DNA from: Agromyces salentinus
GTDB lineage: Bacteria > Actinomycetota > Actinomycetes > Actinomycetales > Microbacteriaceae
Direction of reading: 5' to 3'
Assembly: GCF_009749395.1 (NCBI RefSeq)
Contig: NZ_WBIR01000019.1
Coordinates: 31,321 to 95,320, forward strand
DNA: 64,000 nucleotides
This document shows positions 53,704 to 61,645 of the stretch, in pieces. Numbering within the stretch: the stretch's first letter is position 1; every line of letters starts with the position of its first letter. Position numbers and translations under genes: made by a program. The notes below the pieces were generated by a model. It saw nothing but the letters and a program-made list of their open reading frames with translations, was not told the origin of the DNA and searched no databases.

Positions 53704-53964
53704 TCAGAGTTCCTCGGGACCGGGCCGCGACTGCTCGCTCCGCGTGACGCGGTTGCCGGTCGACGGGTCGACCGAGGTCTGGCTGGTGGCCACGGTGCGG
53801 CGGCGTCGGGCCATCAGCACCAGGCTGAGGATGACGACCACGGCCCCGGCGGCCATGAGGATGTAGCCGACCAGTTGCAGGTCGAGCCAATCGACGGTGA
53901 CCTGCAGTGCGAAGGCCAGGATGGCGCCGATCACGAACAGGACGATTCCGAGTCCGAGACTCAT
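53704..53964 (-). CDS. DUF6458 family membrane protein, 86 aa
   Basis: [56 protein letters not shown] gives two helices separated by the conserved V.W.DL...G.IL motif of this actinobacterial family, with a soluble Ser/Thr-rich tail. The function is unknown; members are often expressed with envelope genes. The start has GGAGGTACC just upstream. Confidence 0.85.
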   Translation of the reverse strand: MSLGLGIVLFVIGAILAFALQVTVDWLDLQLVGYILMAAGAVVVILSLVLMARRRRTVATSQTSVDPSTGNRVTRSEQSRPGPEEL

Positions 53965-54089
53965 GTGGTACCTCCAAAGGTCGGGCGGTCGGATGCCGCG
54001 TCCGACGGCGGCGGGGTCCTGCCCCGCACACGGTCAGGCTAGCTCCGCCAGCCACTACGCTGGGAGGGCTGGCGCACGAAGGGACGTTC

Positions 54090-55151
54090 ATGGTACGCAC
54101 GGTCAGGCTCGCAGTCATCCCCGGTGACGGGATCGGTCCGGAGGTGGTGGGCGAGGCGCTGAAGGTCCTCGACGCAGCCACCGTCGGCACCGGCCTCGTG
54201 TTCGAGCAGACGCCGTTCTCGCTCGGCGCGGCGAGGTACCTCGAGACCGGCGACGTGCTGACCGACGACGACCTCGACGCCATCAAGGGGCATGACGCGA
54301 TCCTCCTCGGCGCCGTCGGCGGCGTGCCGGGCGACCCGCGACTCGTCGGCGCGAACATCGAGCGCGGGCTGCTCCTCAAGCTTCGCTTCGAGCTCGACCA
54401 CTACGTGAACCTCCGCCCGACGGTGCTGCACGCCGGCGTCGCGAGCCCGCTCGCCAGCCCGGGCGAGGTGGACTTCGTCGTCGTCCGTGAAGGAACCGAG
54501 GGACCCTACGTCGGCAACGGCGGTGCGATCCGTGTCGGAACCCCGGCCGAGGTCGCGAACGAGGTCTCGGTGAACACCGCCTACGGCGTCGAGCGCGTCG
54601 TGCGGTATGCGTTCGCCGCGGCATCCGAGCGCCCCCGCAAGCGGCTCACCCTGGTGCACAAGACGAACGTGCTCGTCTTCGCCGGCTCGCTCTGGAAGCG
54701 CACGGTCGACGCCGTCGCCGCCGAGCACCCCGATGTGAGCGTCGACTACCTCCACGTCGACGCGGCGACGATCTTCCTCGTCACGGATCCTGCTAGATTC
54801 GACGTCATCGTCACGGACAACCTCTTCGGCGACATCCTCACCGATCTGGCCGGCGCTATCAGCGGCGGCATCGGCCTCGCAGCCTCGGGCAACATCAACC
54901 CCGACGGACGATTCCCCAGCATGTTCGAGCCGGTTCACGGTTCCGCACCCGACATCGCCGGGAAGGGCATCGCCGATCCCACCGCCGCCATCGGCTCGGT
55001 CGCGCTCCTGCTCCGCCACCTCGGCGAGCCGGATGCCGCGGCCTCGATCGAGCGGGCGATCGCCGCCGACATCGCCGACCGCGGTGATCGGGTCCGCTCG
55101 ACCTCCGAGGTCGGCGACGCGATCGCCGCACGCATCGGCTCACACGACTGA
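54090..55151 (+). CDS. leuB: 3-isopropylmalate dehydrogenase, 353 aa
   Basis: LeuB oxidises 3-isopropylmalate in leucine synthesis. Signature parts: [66 protein letters not shown] and the metal/NAD region [28 protein letters not shown] with [18 protein letters not shown]. This is the actinobacterial short form. GAAGGGA precedes the ATG. ilvE follows after 23 nt. Confidence 0.95.
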   Translation: MVRTVRLAVIPGDGIGPEVVGEALKVLDAATVGTGLVFEQTPFSLGAARYLETGDVLTDDDLDAIKGHDAILLGAVGGVPGDPRLVGANIERGLLLKLRFELDHYVNLRPTVLHAGVASPLASPGEVDFVVVREGTEGPYVGNGGAIRVGTPAEVANEVSVNTAYGVERVVRYAFAAASERPRKRLTLVHKTNVLVFAGSLWKRTVDAVAAEHPDVSVDYLHVDAATIFLVTDPARFDVIVTDNLFGDILTDLAGAISGGIGLAASGNINPDGRFPSMFEPVHGSAPDIAGKGIADPTAAIGSVALLLRHLGEPDAAASIERAIAADIADRGDRVRSTSEVGDAIAARIGSHD

Positions 55152-55174
55152 TTCCTCGTACCGAAGGGCACATC

Positions 55175-56290
55175 ATGACCGTCAACCTTCCGCTCCAGGC
55201 CCCCTCACCCGCCGGACTCATCTGGCAGACCGTCCGCAACGAGCAGGCGAAGTCGCCGGCCGAGCGTGAGGCGGTCCTGGCGGATCCCGGCTTCGGCAAC
55301 CACTTCACCGACCACATGGTCGACGTCTGCTGGTCCGAGAAGGGCGGATGGCACCGCCCGCGCGTGACGCCCTACGGCCCGATCTCCCTCGACCCGGCGG
55401 CCGCGGTCCTGCACTACGCGCAGGAGATCTTCGAGGGCATGAAGGCCTACCGGCATGCCGACGGGTCGATCCGAACGTTCCGTCCGTACGAGAACGCCGC
55501 GCGCATGCAGCGCTCGGCCCGCCGCCTCGCGCTCCCCGAGCTGCCCAGCGAGATCTTCATCGAGTCGTTGAAGAAGCTCATCGAGGTCGACGCCGAGTGG
55601 GTGCCAGGCGCACCGGAGACCAGCCTGTACCTGCGGCCGTTCATGTTCGCCAAGGAGGCGTTCCTCGGCGTGCGTCCCGCGAAGAAGGTCGCCTACTACG
55701 TGATCGCGAGCCCGGCGGCCGCCTACTTCCCGGGCGGCGTGGCACCGGTGAACATCTGGCTGTCGACGAACTACGCGCGCGCAGGCAAGGGCGGCACCGG
55801 AGCGGCCAAGACGGGCGGCAACTACGCGTCGAGCCTGCTTCCGCAGGCCGAGGCGTACGAGAAGGGCTGCCAGCAGGTGGCCTTCCTCGACGACGACGGT
55901 AACCTCGAGGAGCTCGGCGGCATGAACGTCGTCCTCGTCACGCGCAATGGCACGCTGGTCACGCCCGAGTCCGACTCGATCCTCGAGGGCATCACGCGCG
56001 ACTCCATCCTGCAGCTCGCGGCCGACCGGGGGCACGCCGTGGAGCGCCGCCACGTCCCGATCGACGAGTGGCGTGCCGGCGTCGAGTCCGGCGAGATCGT
56101 GGGCGCGTTCGCGTGCGGCACGGCCGCCGTGGTCGTGCCGATCGGTCGACTGCTCGCCGACGATTTCGAGATCGTGCACGCGCACCCCGAGGCATCCGCC
56201 CTCGCGCTGTCGCTCCGCGAGGAGCTCACCGACATCCAGTACGGCCGTCGTGAGGACCGCCACGGTTGGATGCTGCGCCTCGACGCGTGA
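55175..56290 (+). CDS. ilvE: Branched-chain amino acid aminotransferase, 371 aa
   Basis: A fold-type IV PLP enzyme. The PLP lysine is Lys212 in GAAKTGGNYASSLLPQ; EIFEGMKAYR, LYLRPFMFAKEAFLGV and GAFACGTAAVVVPIGRL are the BCAT_II motifs. It performs the last step of Val, Leu and Ile synthesis, completing the pathway carried by ilvDBNC and leuB in this window. The stop overlaps the next start (GTGA). Confidence 0.96.
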   Translation: MTVNLPLQAPSPAGLIWQTVRNEQAKSPAEREAVLADPGFGNHFTDHMVDVCWSEKGGWHRPRVTPYGPISLDPAAAVLHYAQEIFEGMKAYRHADGSIRTFRPYENAARMQRSARRLALPELPSEIFIESLKKLIEVDAEWVPGAPETSLYLRPFMFAKEAFLGVRPAKKVAYYVIASPAAAYFPGGVAPVNIWLSTNYARAGKGGTGAAKTGGNYASSLLPQAEAYEKGCQQVAFLDDDGNLEELGGMNVVLVTRNGTLVTPESDSILEGITRDSILQLAADRGHAVERRHVPIDEWRAGVESGEIVGAFACGTAAVVVPIGRLLADDFEIVHAHPEASALALSLREELTDIQYGRREDRHGWMLRLDA

Positions 56291-56811
56291 GCGCGGCCGA
56301 GCACCTGACGGGGGCGGATGCCGCGGCCGACGCCGCGCACATCCGCCCGTTCGTGCGGGCAGATGCCGAGGCGGTCGTCGCACTGTGGCGCGAGTCGGGC
56401 CTCGTCGTGCCGTGGAACGACCCCCACCTCGACATCGAACGCAAGCTCGCCGTGCAGCCGGAGCTGTTCCTGGTCGCCGAGGCCGACGGAGTGCCCGTCG
56501 GCACGGCGATGGCCGGCTTCGACGGTCATCGCGGATGGGTGAACTACCTCGCCGTGACGCCCGAACGGCGAGGCGGCGGCCTCGGCGCGCTGCTCATGGC
56601 CGAAGCCGAGCGACTGCTCGCCGAACGCGGCTGCCCGAAGCTGAACCTGCAGGTGCGTTCGTCCAACGCCGCCGTGATCGAGTTCTATCGGCGACTCGGC
56701 TACCAGGTCGACGAGGTGACGAGCCTCGGAAAGCGCCTGATCCCGGATCTCCCGGTCGTCGAGGCGCAGGCGCCGCGCCCGGATCGTGACCCGGATACGC
56801 TGAAGCCATGA
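56287..56811 (+). CDS. GNAT-family N-acetyltransferase, 174 aa
   Basis: The acetyl-CoA-binding signature [22 protein letters not shown] follows YLAV, with [14 protein letters not shown] after it, the standard GNAT core. The GTG start overlaps the ilvE stop (GTGA) and its stop overlaps the next gene (ATGA). The pattern is close to the YpeA-type acetyltransferases. The substrate is unknown. Confidence 0.87.
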   Translation: MSAAEHLTGADAAADAAHIRPFVRADAEAVVALWRESGLVVPWNDPHLDIERKLAVQPELFLVAEADGVPVGTAMAGFDGHRGWVNYLAVTPERRGGGLGALLMAEAERLLAERGCPKLNLQVRSSNAAVIEFYRRLGYQVDEVTSLGKRLIPDLPVVEAQAPRPDRDPDTLKP

Positions 56812-57578
56812 AGATCGCGCGCTTCTCACACGGTGAGTCCATCTCCTTCGGCATCCTCGACGAGGAGGAGGACGAGCTCGTCGTCCTGAAGGCGGACCCC
56901 ATGTTCGCGGGCTACGAGCCCACGGGCCAGCGTGTCCCGCTCGCTGACGCGACCCTCCTCGCTCCGGTGATCCCGCGGTCGAAGGTGGTCGCCGTCGGCA
57001 AGAACTATCGCGATCACGCTGCCGAGATGGGCGGCGAGGCGCCGGCCGAGCCGCTCCTCTTCCTGAAGCCGAACACCTCGGTCATCGGCACGGCCGACAT
57101 CATCGTGCTGCCGCCGCAGAGCGAGCAGGTCGAGCACGAGGGCGAGCTCGCGGTGGTCATCGGCCGTGTCGCGAAGAACGTCGCCGAGGCCGATGCCGCG
57201 AGCGTGATCTTCGGCTACACGGTCGCGAACGACGTGACGGCCCGAGACCTGCAACGTCGCGATGGGCAGTGGTCGCGGGCCAAGGGCTTCGACACCTTCT
57301 GCCCCCTCGGGCCGGTCATCGACACCGAGCTCGACCTCGCGGAGGGCATCATCCAGACGCGAGTGAACGGCGAGGTCCGCCAGCAGGCGCCGTTGTCCGA
57401 CATGGTGCACTCGATCCCGGCGATCATCGCCTACGCGTCGAGCGTGTTCACGCTGCTGCCGGGCGACGTGATCCTCACGGGTACGCCGGCCGGTGTCGGG
57501 CCGCTCGGCGACGGCGACGTCGTCGAGGTGACGGTCTCCGGCCTCGGCACCCTCACCAATACCGCGCGTCGCATGTAG
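56808..57578 (+). CDS. Fumarylacetoacetate hydrolase (FAH) family protein, 256 aa
   Basis: The catalytic domain begins [21 protein letters not shown], with metal ligands in [11 protein letters not shown] and [17 protein letters not shown] and the end motif [21 protein letters not shown] short N-terminal domain of about 55 residues precedes it, as in the YisK/2-hydroxyhepta-2,4-diene-dioate isomerase group. Acylpyruvate or oxaloacetate-type hydrolysis is possible. TACGCT (56796-56801) lies 6 nt before the ATG, so it may also have its own leaderless start. Confidence 0.9.
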   Translation: MKIARFSHGESISFGILDEEEDELVVLKADPMFAGYEPTGQRVPLADATLLAPVIPRSKVVAVGKNYRDHAAEMGGEAPAEPLLFLKPNTSVIGTADIIVLPPQSEQVEHEGELAVVIGRVAKNVAEADAASVIFGYTVANDVTARDLQRRDGQWSRAKGFDTFCPLGPVIDTELDLAEGIIQTRVNGEVRQQAPLSDMVHSIPAIIAYASSVFTLLPGDVILTGTPAGVGPLGDGDVVEVTVSGLGTLTNTARRM

Positions 57579-57583
57579 CGGGT

Positions 57584-57600
57584 CGGGCCGGTCCGGCCCG
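57584..57600. terminator. Hairpin between the FAH and aminotransferase genes
   Basis: CGGGCCG (57584-57590) and CGGCCCG (57594-57600) form a short, GC-only stem with a 3-nt loop between convergent stops. Confidence 0.55.
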
Positions 57601-57604
57601 CAGC

Positions 57605-58639
57605 TCACCCCCGTCGCAGCGCGCGTACGGCGAGCTCGACGTCCTCCTCGTCGTTCCAGACGTGGAAGGCGACGCGAGCGCGACCGGCGCGACCCGACGC
57701 GGTGATCCCGGCGGCCGAGAGTGCCGCGAGGTCGCCTCCGTCGGCATCGGTCCACGTCACGATCGCGCTGTCGGATGCCGCAATCGCGAGCCGCTCTCGG
57801 AAGGCGTTCGCGAGGCCCACGTCGTGCGCCTGGACCCCGGCCATGTCGAGCGAGGCGGCGAGCCCGAGGGCGGCTTCGGCCCCGGCCCAGGCGTGCCAGG
57901 CGGGGGAGACGTCGAAGCGCGTGGCATCCGCGGCGAGGTGCAGGTCGGGTCCGTAGCAGGAGGTCCACGGGTCGGCGCCGGAGTACCACCCGGCGGTGAT
58001 CGGCGTGAACTCCGCGAGGGCGCGGTCGGAGAATGCGGCGAACGCGGCGCCGCGCGGGGCGCCGAGCCACTTGTAGGCATGGCAGAGGATGAGGTCGGCC
58101 TCGAGGTCGGTGGTCGGCATCCAGCCGGTCGCCTGGGTGGTGTCGAGCAGCAGAAGCGCTCCGGCGTCGTGAGCCGCCGATGACACGCTCGCCGCGTCGA
58201 GGACCTCACCGGTCGCGGACTGCACGAGCGACGTCGAGACGAGCCAGGTCGACGGCCCGATCTCGTCGGCGAGGGCGTGCAGGGGAACATGGCGTACGCG
58301 CAGGTCGCCCCCGGCGAGGAACGGCGCGACGATGGAGGAGAAGTCGCCGTCCACGCAGAGCACCTCGGCGGCCCGTGGTGCGGAGGCCGCGGCCAGGGCG
58401 GTGAAGACCGAGGCCTGGGACCCGGTGGCGACCTGCTCGGGGCGGGCGCCGAGGAGGGTCGAGGCGTGCCCGCGGGCGCGTTCGAGCGAGGCGGAGTACG
58501 CGGGCGCGCTCGCCCTGCCCGAAGCCCAGGCGTCGAGGTCGCGTCGGACGGCGGCGCGCGTGACGTCGGCGGGCAGGCCGAGCGTGCACGCGGCCAGGTA
58601 GCCGCGGCCGGAGGGGTATCGAGCGCGCTCTCGGTGCAT
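57605..58639 (-). CDS. Class V aminotransferase-family PLP enzyme, 344 aa
   Basis: A fold-type I PLP enzyme. The PLP lysine is in LILCHAYKWLGAPRG, preceded by LLLLDTTQATGW (Asp contacting PLP nitrogen). It starts with HRERARYPSGRGYLAACTLGLP, like the kynureninase/cysteine-desulfurase-related group. Length is slightly short for the family. The substrate is unknown. It diverges from a LysR gene across a perfect palindrome and is probably its target. Confidence 0.82.
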   Translation of the reverse strand: MHRERARYPSGRGYLAACTLGLPADVTRAAVRRDLDAWASGRASAPAYSASLERARGHASTLLGARPEQVATGSQASVFTALAAASAPRAAEVLCVDGDFSSIVAPFLAGGDLRVRHVPLHALADEIGPSTWLVSTSLVQSATGEVLDAASVSSAAHDAGALLLLDTTQATGWMPTTDLEADLILCHAYKWLGAPRGAAFAAFSDRALAEFTPITAGWYSGADPWTSCYGPDLHLAADATRFDVSPAWHAWAGAEAALGLAASLDMAGVQAHDVGLANAFRERLAIAASDSAIVTWTDADGGDLAALSAAGITASGRAGRARVAFHVWNDEEDVELAVRALRRG

Positions 58640-58665
58640 GCGTCCAGCCTCCGTTGCGACGGCAT

Positions 58666-58689
58666 ATTGCACAACGGCAACTGTGCAAT
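58666..58689. promoter_or_regulatory. Perfect inverted repeat in the aminotransferase/LysR divergent promoter
   Basis: ATTGCACA (58666-58673) and TGTGCAAT (58682-58689) are exact inverse copies around an 8-nt spacer. They sit in an AT-rich stretch between the two start codons, 27 nt from the aminotransferase ATG and 32 nt from the LysR ATG. It is the probable LysR operator. Confidence 0.8.
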
Positions 58690-58720
58690 CGAATGCATGC
58701 TGCGAAGTTATGATTCGAGC

Positions 58721-59662
58721 ATGTCCGATGCCTCCATCGAAGCCCTCGCCGACGCGCTCGACCTGCAGACGGTCCGCGTGGTCGGGCGCATCCGCGAGCA
58801 CGGGTCGCTGACCGCGGCGGCGGCATCGCTCGGCTACAGCCAGCCCGCCGTGAGCCAGCAGCTGCGCCGGTTCGAGCAGCGGACCGGCATCGCGCTGGTC
58901 GAGCGGGCCGGGCGCGGCATCCGCCTGACCGAGTCCGGCCGGGTGCTCGCCCGGCATGCGAACGCCGTCGCGACGACGCTCGAGGCGGCGGCCGGGGAGC
59001 TCTTCGAGATCCGCGGTCTTCGGGCCGGGCGGGTCCGCCTGGTCGCCTTCCCCTCCGCGTCGGCCACGCTCGTGCCGAAGCTCATCGCCGGGCTCGCCGC
59101 GCGGCATCCGGGGGTCACCGTGACCTACGTCGAGGCCGAGCCGCCTGAGGCGGTGGCCGCGGTGCGCGCCGACCGGGCAGATCTCGCCATCACGTTCAGC
59201 TACCCCGGCGACCGGGACGACCCGCACACCGAGAGCGCGAGAGGCCTGGACGTGCGATCCATCGGCGCCGAGGGCATCAGGCTGGTGCTGCCGGAGACCC
59301 ATCCGGCGGCGGCATCCGAGACCGTCGACCTCGCCGCACTCGCCGACGACCCGTGGATCGCGGGCTGTCCCAGCTGCCGCGGGCACCTGCTCGAGCTGAC
59401 CATGAGGGCCGGGTTCCGCCCGCGCATCGGCTTCGAGACCGACAACTTCGTCGCCGTCGAGTCGATGGTGGCGCAGGGCCTCGGGGTCGCGCTGCTGCCC
59501 GACCTCGCGCTCGCGGCCTCGCCGCGGCATCCCGGCGTCGTCACGAGGCCCACGACGGGCGCCGACGTCCGCTCGCTGCACCTCGTCACGGCTCGCGGGG
59601 GAGTGCGGGTGCCGGCCGTGGCCGCCGCCGTCGCCGTGCTCGAGGCGCTGGCGCCGCAGTAG
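58721..59662 (+). CDS. LysR-family transcriptional regulator, 313 aa
   Basis: The HTH reads [56 protein letters not shown], followed by a substrate-binding domain ([37 protein letters not shown], hinge [19 protein letters not shown]). TATGAT (58709-58714) lies 6 nt before the ATG, a likely leaderless promoter overlapping the divergent control region. The likely target is the divergent aminotransferase gene. Confidence 0.93.
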   Translation: MSDASIEALADALDLQTVRVVGRIREHGSLTAAAASLGYSQPAVSQQLRRFEQRTGIALVERAGRGIRLTESGRVLARHANAVATTLEAAAGELFEIRGLRAGRVRLVAFPSASATLVPKLIAGLAARHPGVTVTYVEAEPPEAVAAVRADRADLAITFSYPGDRDDPHTESARGLDVRSIGAEGIRLVLPETHPAAASETVDLAALADDPWIAGCPSCRGHLLELTMRAGFRPRIGFETDNFVAVESMVAQGLGVALLPDLALAASPRHPGVVTRPTTGADVRSLHLVTARGGVRVPAVAAAVAVLEALAPQ

Positions 59663-59690
59663 CTCCGACCCCCTCGGTACGATTGGGGGG

Positions 59691-61205
59691 ATGTCTGAGA
59701 CAACCCACCCCACGACCACGGCCACCGGCAGCGACGTCCGCGTTCGCTTCTGCCCGTCGCCCACCGGTACGCCGCACGTCGGCCTCGTTCGCACGGCCCT
59801 CTTCAACTGGGCCTACGCCCGCCACACCGGCGGCACGTTCGTGTTCCGAATCGAGGACACCGACGCCGCCCGCGACAGCGAGGAGAGCTTCGAGCAGATC
59901 ATCGACGCGCTCACGTGGCTCGGGCTCGACTGGGACGAGGGCATCGGCAAGGGCGGTCCGAGCGAGCCGTACCGCCAGTCGCAGCGCAGCGGGATCTACC
60001 AGGACGTCATCGCCAGGCTGAAGGCGGCCGGTCACCTCTACGAGTCCTTCTCGACGGCCGAGGAGATCGACGCGCGCAACGCGGCCAACGGTCGCCCGAA
60101 GCAGCTCGGGTACGACAACTTCGATCGCGACCTCACGGACGAGCAGAAGGCCGCGTTCCGCGCCGAGGGGCGCGAGCCCGCGCTCCGCCTGCGCGTGCCC
60201 GAGGTCGACCTCGGGTTCGACGACCTCGTCCGCGGGCGCATCGATTTCCCGGTGGGCTCGACCATCGACTTCGTGCTCGTGCGGCCGAACGGCGCCCCGC
60301 TGTACACGCTCGTGAACCCGGTCGACGACGCGCTCATGGGCATCACCCACGTCCTGCGCGGCGAGGACATCCTGAGCTCGACGCCGCGGCAGATCGCGCT
60401 CTACCACGCGCTCATCGACATCGGCGTGACCACGTTCGTGCCGCGCTTCGGCCACCTTCCCTACGTCATGGGGGAGGGCAATAAGAAGCTCAGCAAGCGC
60501 GACCCCGAGTCGAACCTGTTCCACCACCGCGACCGCGGCTTCATCCCCGAGGGCCTGGTGAACTACCTCGCCCTGCTCGGATGGGGCTTCTCGGCCGACC
60601 GCGACGTGTTCAGCCGCGAGGAGTTCGTCGCCGCGTTCGACGTGGTGAACGTGAACCCCAACCCGGCGCGGTTCGACCAGAAGAAGGCCGAGTCGATCAA
60701 CGGCGACCACATCCGCCTCCTCGCGCCGGCCGACTTCGCCGCCCGCACCGTCCCGTACCTCGAGGCCGCCGGCGTGCTCTCCAGCCCGCTGACGCCCGGC
60801 GACGAGGCGATCCTGGCCGAGGCGGCGCCCCTTGTCCAGGAGCGCATCGGCCTGCTCGGCGAGGCACCCGGCATGCTGGGCTTCCTGTTCACGGATGCCG
60901 CGGGGCTCGTGTACGAGGAGGACGCGCTGAAGGCACTGCCGGCCGACACGGCCGCCGTCCTCGCGGCGTCGCGCGACGCGCTCGACCGCCTCCCCGCCGA
61001 GGAGTGGACGCACGACCAGATCGAGCAGGCCCTGCGCGCCGCGCTGATCGACGGCCTCGGACTGAAGCCCCGCGTGGCATTCGGCCCCGTCCGCACGGCC
61101 ATCTCGGGGCGTCGCATCTCGCCGCCGTTGTTCGAGTCGATGCAGATCCTCGGCAAGGTCGACTCGCTCGAGCGCGTCGACAAGCTGGCGGCGCAGGTCG
61201 GCTGA
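59691..61205 (+). CDS. gltX: Glutamyl-tRNA synthetase, 504 aa
   Basis: A class I synthetase. The HIGH-type motif is in [39 protein letters not shown], and the KMSKS-type motif is [11 protein letters not shown]. The C-terminal helical anticodon-binding domain is complete. TACGAT (59678-59683) is 7 nt before the ATG. In actinobacteria, which lack GlnRS, GluRS also misacylates tRNA-Gln; a tRNA-Gln gene lies 147 nt downstream. Confidence 0.96.
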   Translation: MSETTHPTTTATGSDVRVRFCPSPTGTPHVGLVRTALFNWAYARHTGGTFVFRIEDTDAARDSEESFEQIIDALTWLGLDWDEGIGKGGPSEPYRQSQRSGIYQDVIARLKAAGHLYESFSTAEEIDARNAANGRPKQLGYDNFDRDLTDEQKAAFRAEGREPALRLRVPEVDLGFDDLVRGRIDFPVGSTIDFVLVRPNGAPLYTLVNPVDDALMGITHVLRGEDILSSTPRQIALYHALIDIGVTTFVPRFGHLPYVMGEGNKKLSKRDPESNLFHHRDRGFIPEGLVNYLALLGWGFSADRDVFSREEFVAAFDVVNVNPNPARFDQKKAESINGDHIRLLAPADFAARTVPYLEAAGVLSSPLTPGDEAILAEAAPLVQERIGLLGEAPGMLGFLFTDAAGLVYEEDALKALPADTAAVLAASRDALDRLPAEEWTHDQIEQALRAALIDGLGLKPRVAFGPVRTAISGRRISPPLFESMQILGKVDSLERVDKLAAQVG

Positions 61206-61214
61206 GCCTCGCTG

Positions 61215-61247
61215 ACGGATGCCGCGTGCTCGCGCCGCGGCATCCGT
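61215..61247 (+). terminator. Hairpin terminator after gltX
   Basis: ACGGATGCCGCG (61215-61226) pairs exactly with CGCGGCATCCGT (61236-61247), 10 nt after the gltX stop. Confidence 0.75.
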
Positions 61248-61289
61248 CATCGTTCGACCAGTCTGATCGCGAACCGAGGCCGTCTCGGT

Positions 61290-61318
61290 TTGGACGTGCT
61301 CGATCGATAGGCTAGAGT
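61290..61318 (+). promoter_or_regulatory. Promoter of tRNA-Gln
   Basis: TTGGAC (61290-61295), a 17-nt spacer and TAGAGT (61313-61318), 34 nt before the tRNA. This is the best sigma-70-type promoter match in the window. Confidence 0.7.
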
Positions 61319-61352
61319 CGTATGTCGGCGCGGAACTCCGGTTTCGGGTCAT

Positions 61353-61424
61353 TGGGGTATGGTGTAATTGGCAACACGGCGGTTTCTGGTTCCGTTGTTC
61401 TTGGTTCGAGTCCAGGTACCCCAG
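61353..61424 (+). tRNA. tRNA-Gln (anticodon CTG)
   Basis: The acceptor TGGGGTA (61353-61359) pairs with TACCCCA (61417-61423). The D-arm is GGTGTAATTGGCAAC, the anticodon arm has GCGGT-TTCTGGT-TCCGT with CTG, and the T-arm contains GGTTCGAGTCC. The U31-U39 mismatch is usual for tRNA-Gln. CCA is not encoded. Confidence 0.95.
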
Positions 61425-61441
61425 CAAGCACGACAAGATGA

Positions 61442-61468
61442 AAAGGCCCGGTCCTCCGGGTCTTTCGT
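61442..61468 (+). terminator. Terminator after tRNA-Gln
   Basis: AAAGGCCCGG (61442-61451) pairs with CCGGGTCTTT (61456-61465), one G-T pair, 4-nt loop, ending in a T-rich tail. Confidence 0.75.
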
Positions 61469-61645
61469 CGTTTCCGGCCGGATATCCCGCGCGCGGCGGT
61501 GTTCGGCATCGATGCGCCGGGTCCTGCGCGCGGCGCGCCGACCCGAGGTACTGGACACGGCCGCCGGCCTGCGGTTCGATTGGAGATGACCATCGTCGTC
61601 CGCCCTACCGGACGAGTGGTCCAGCTGGTGAGGGATTGGGCCGGA

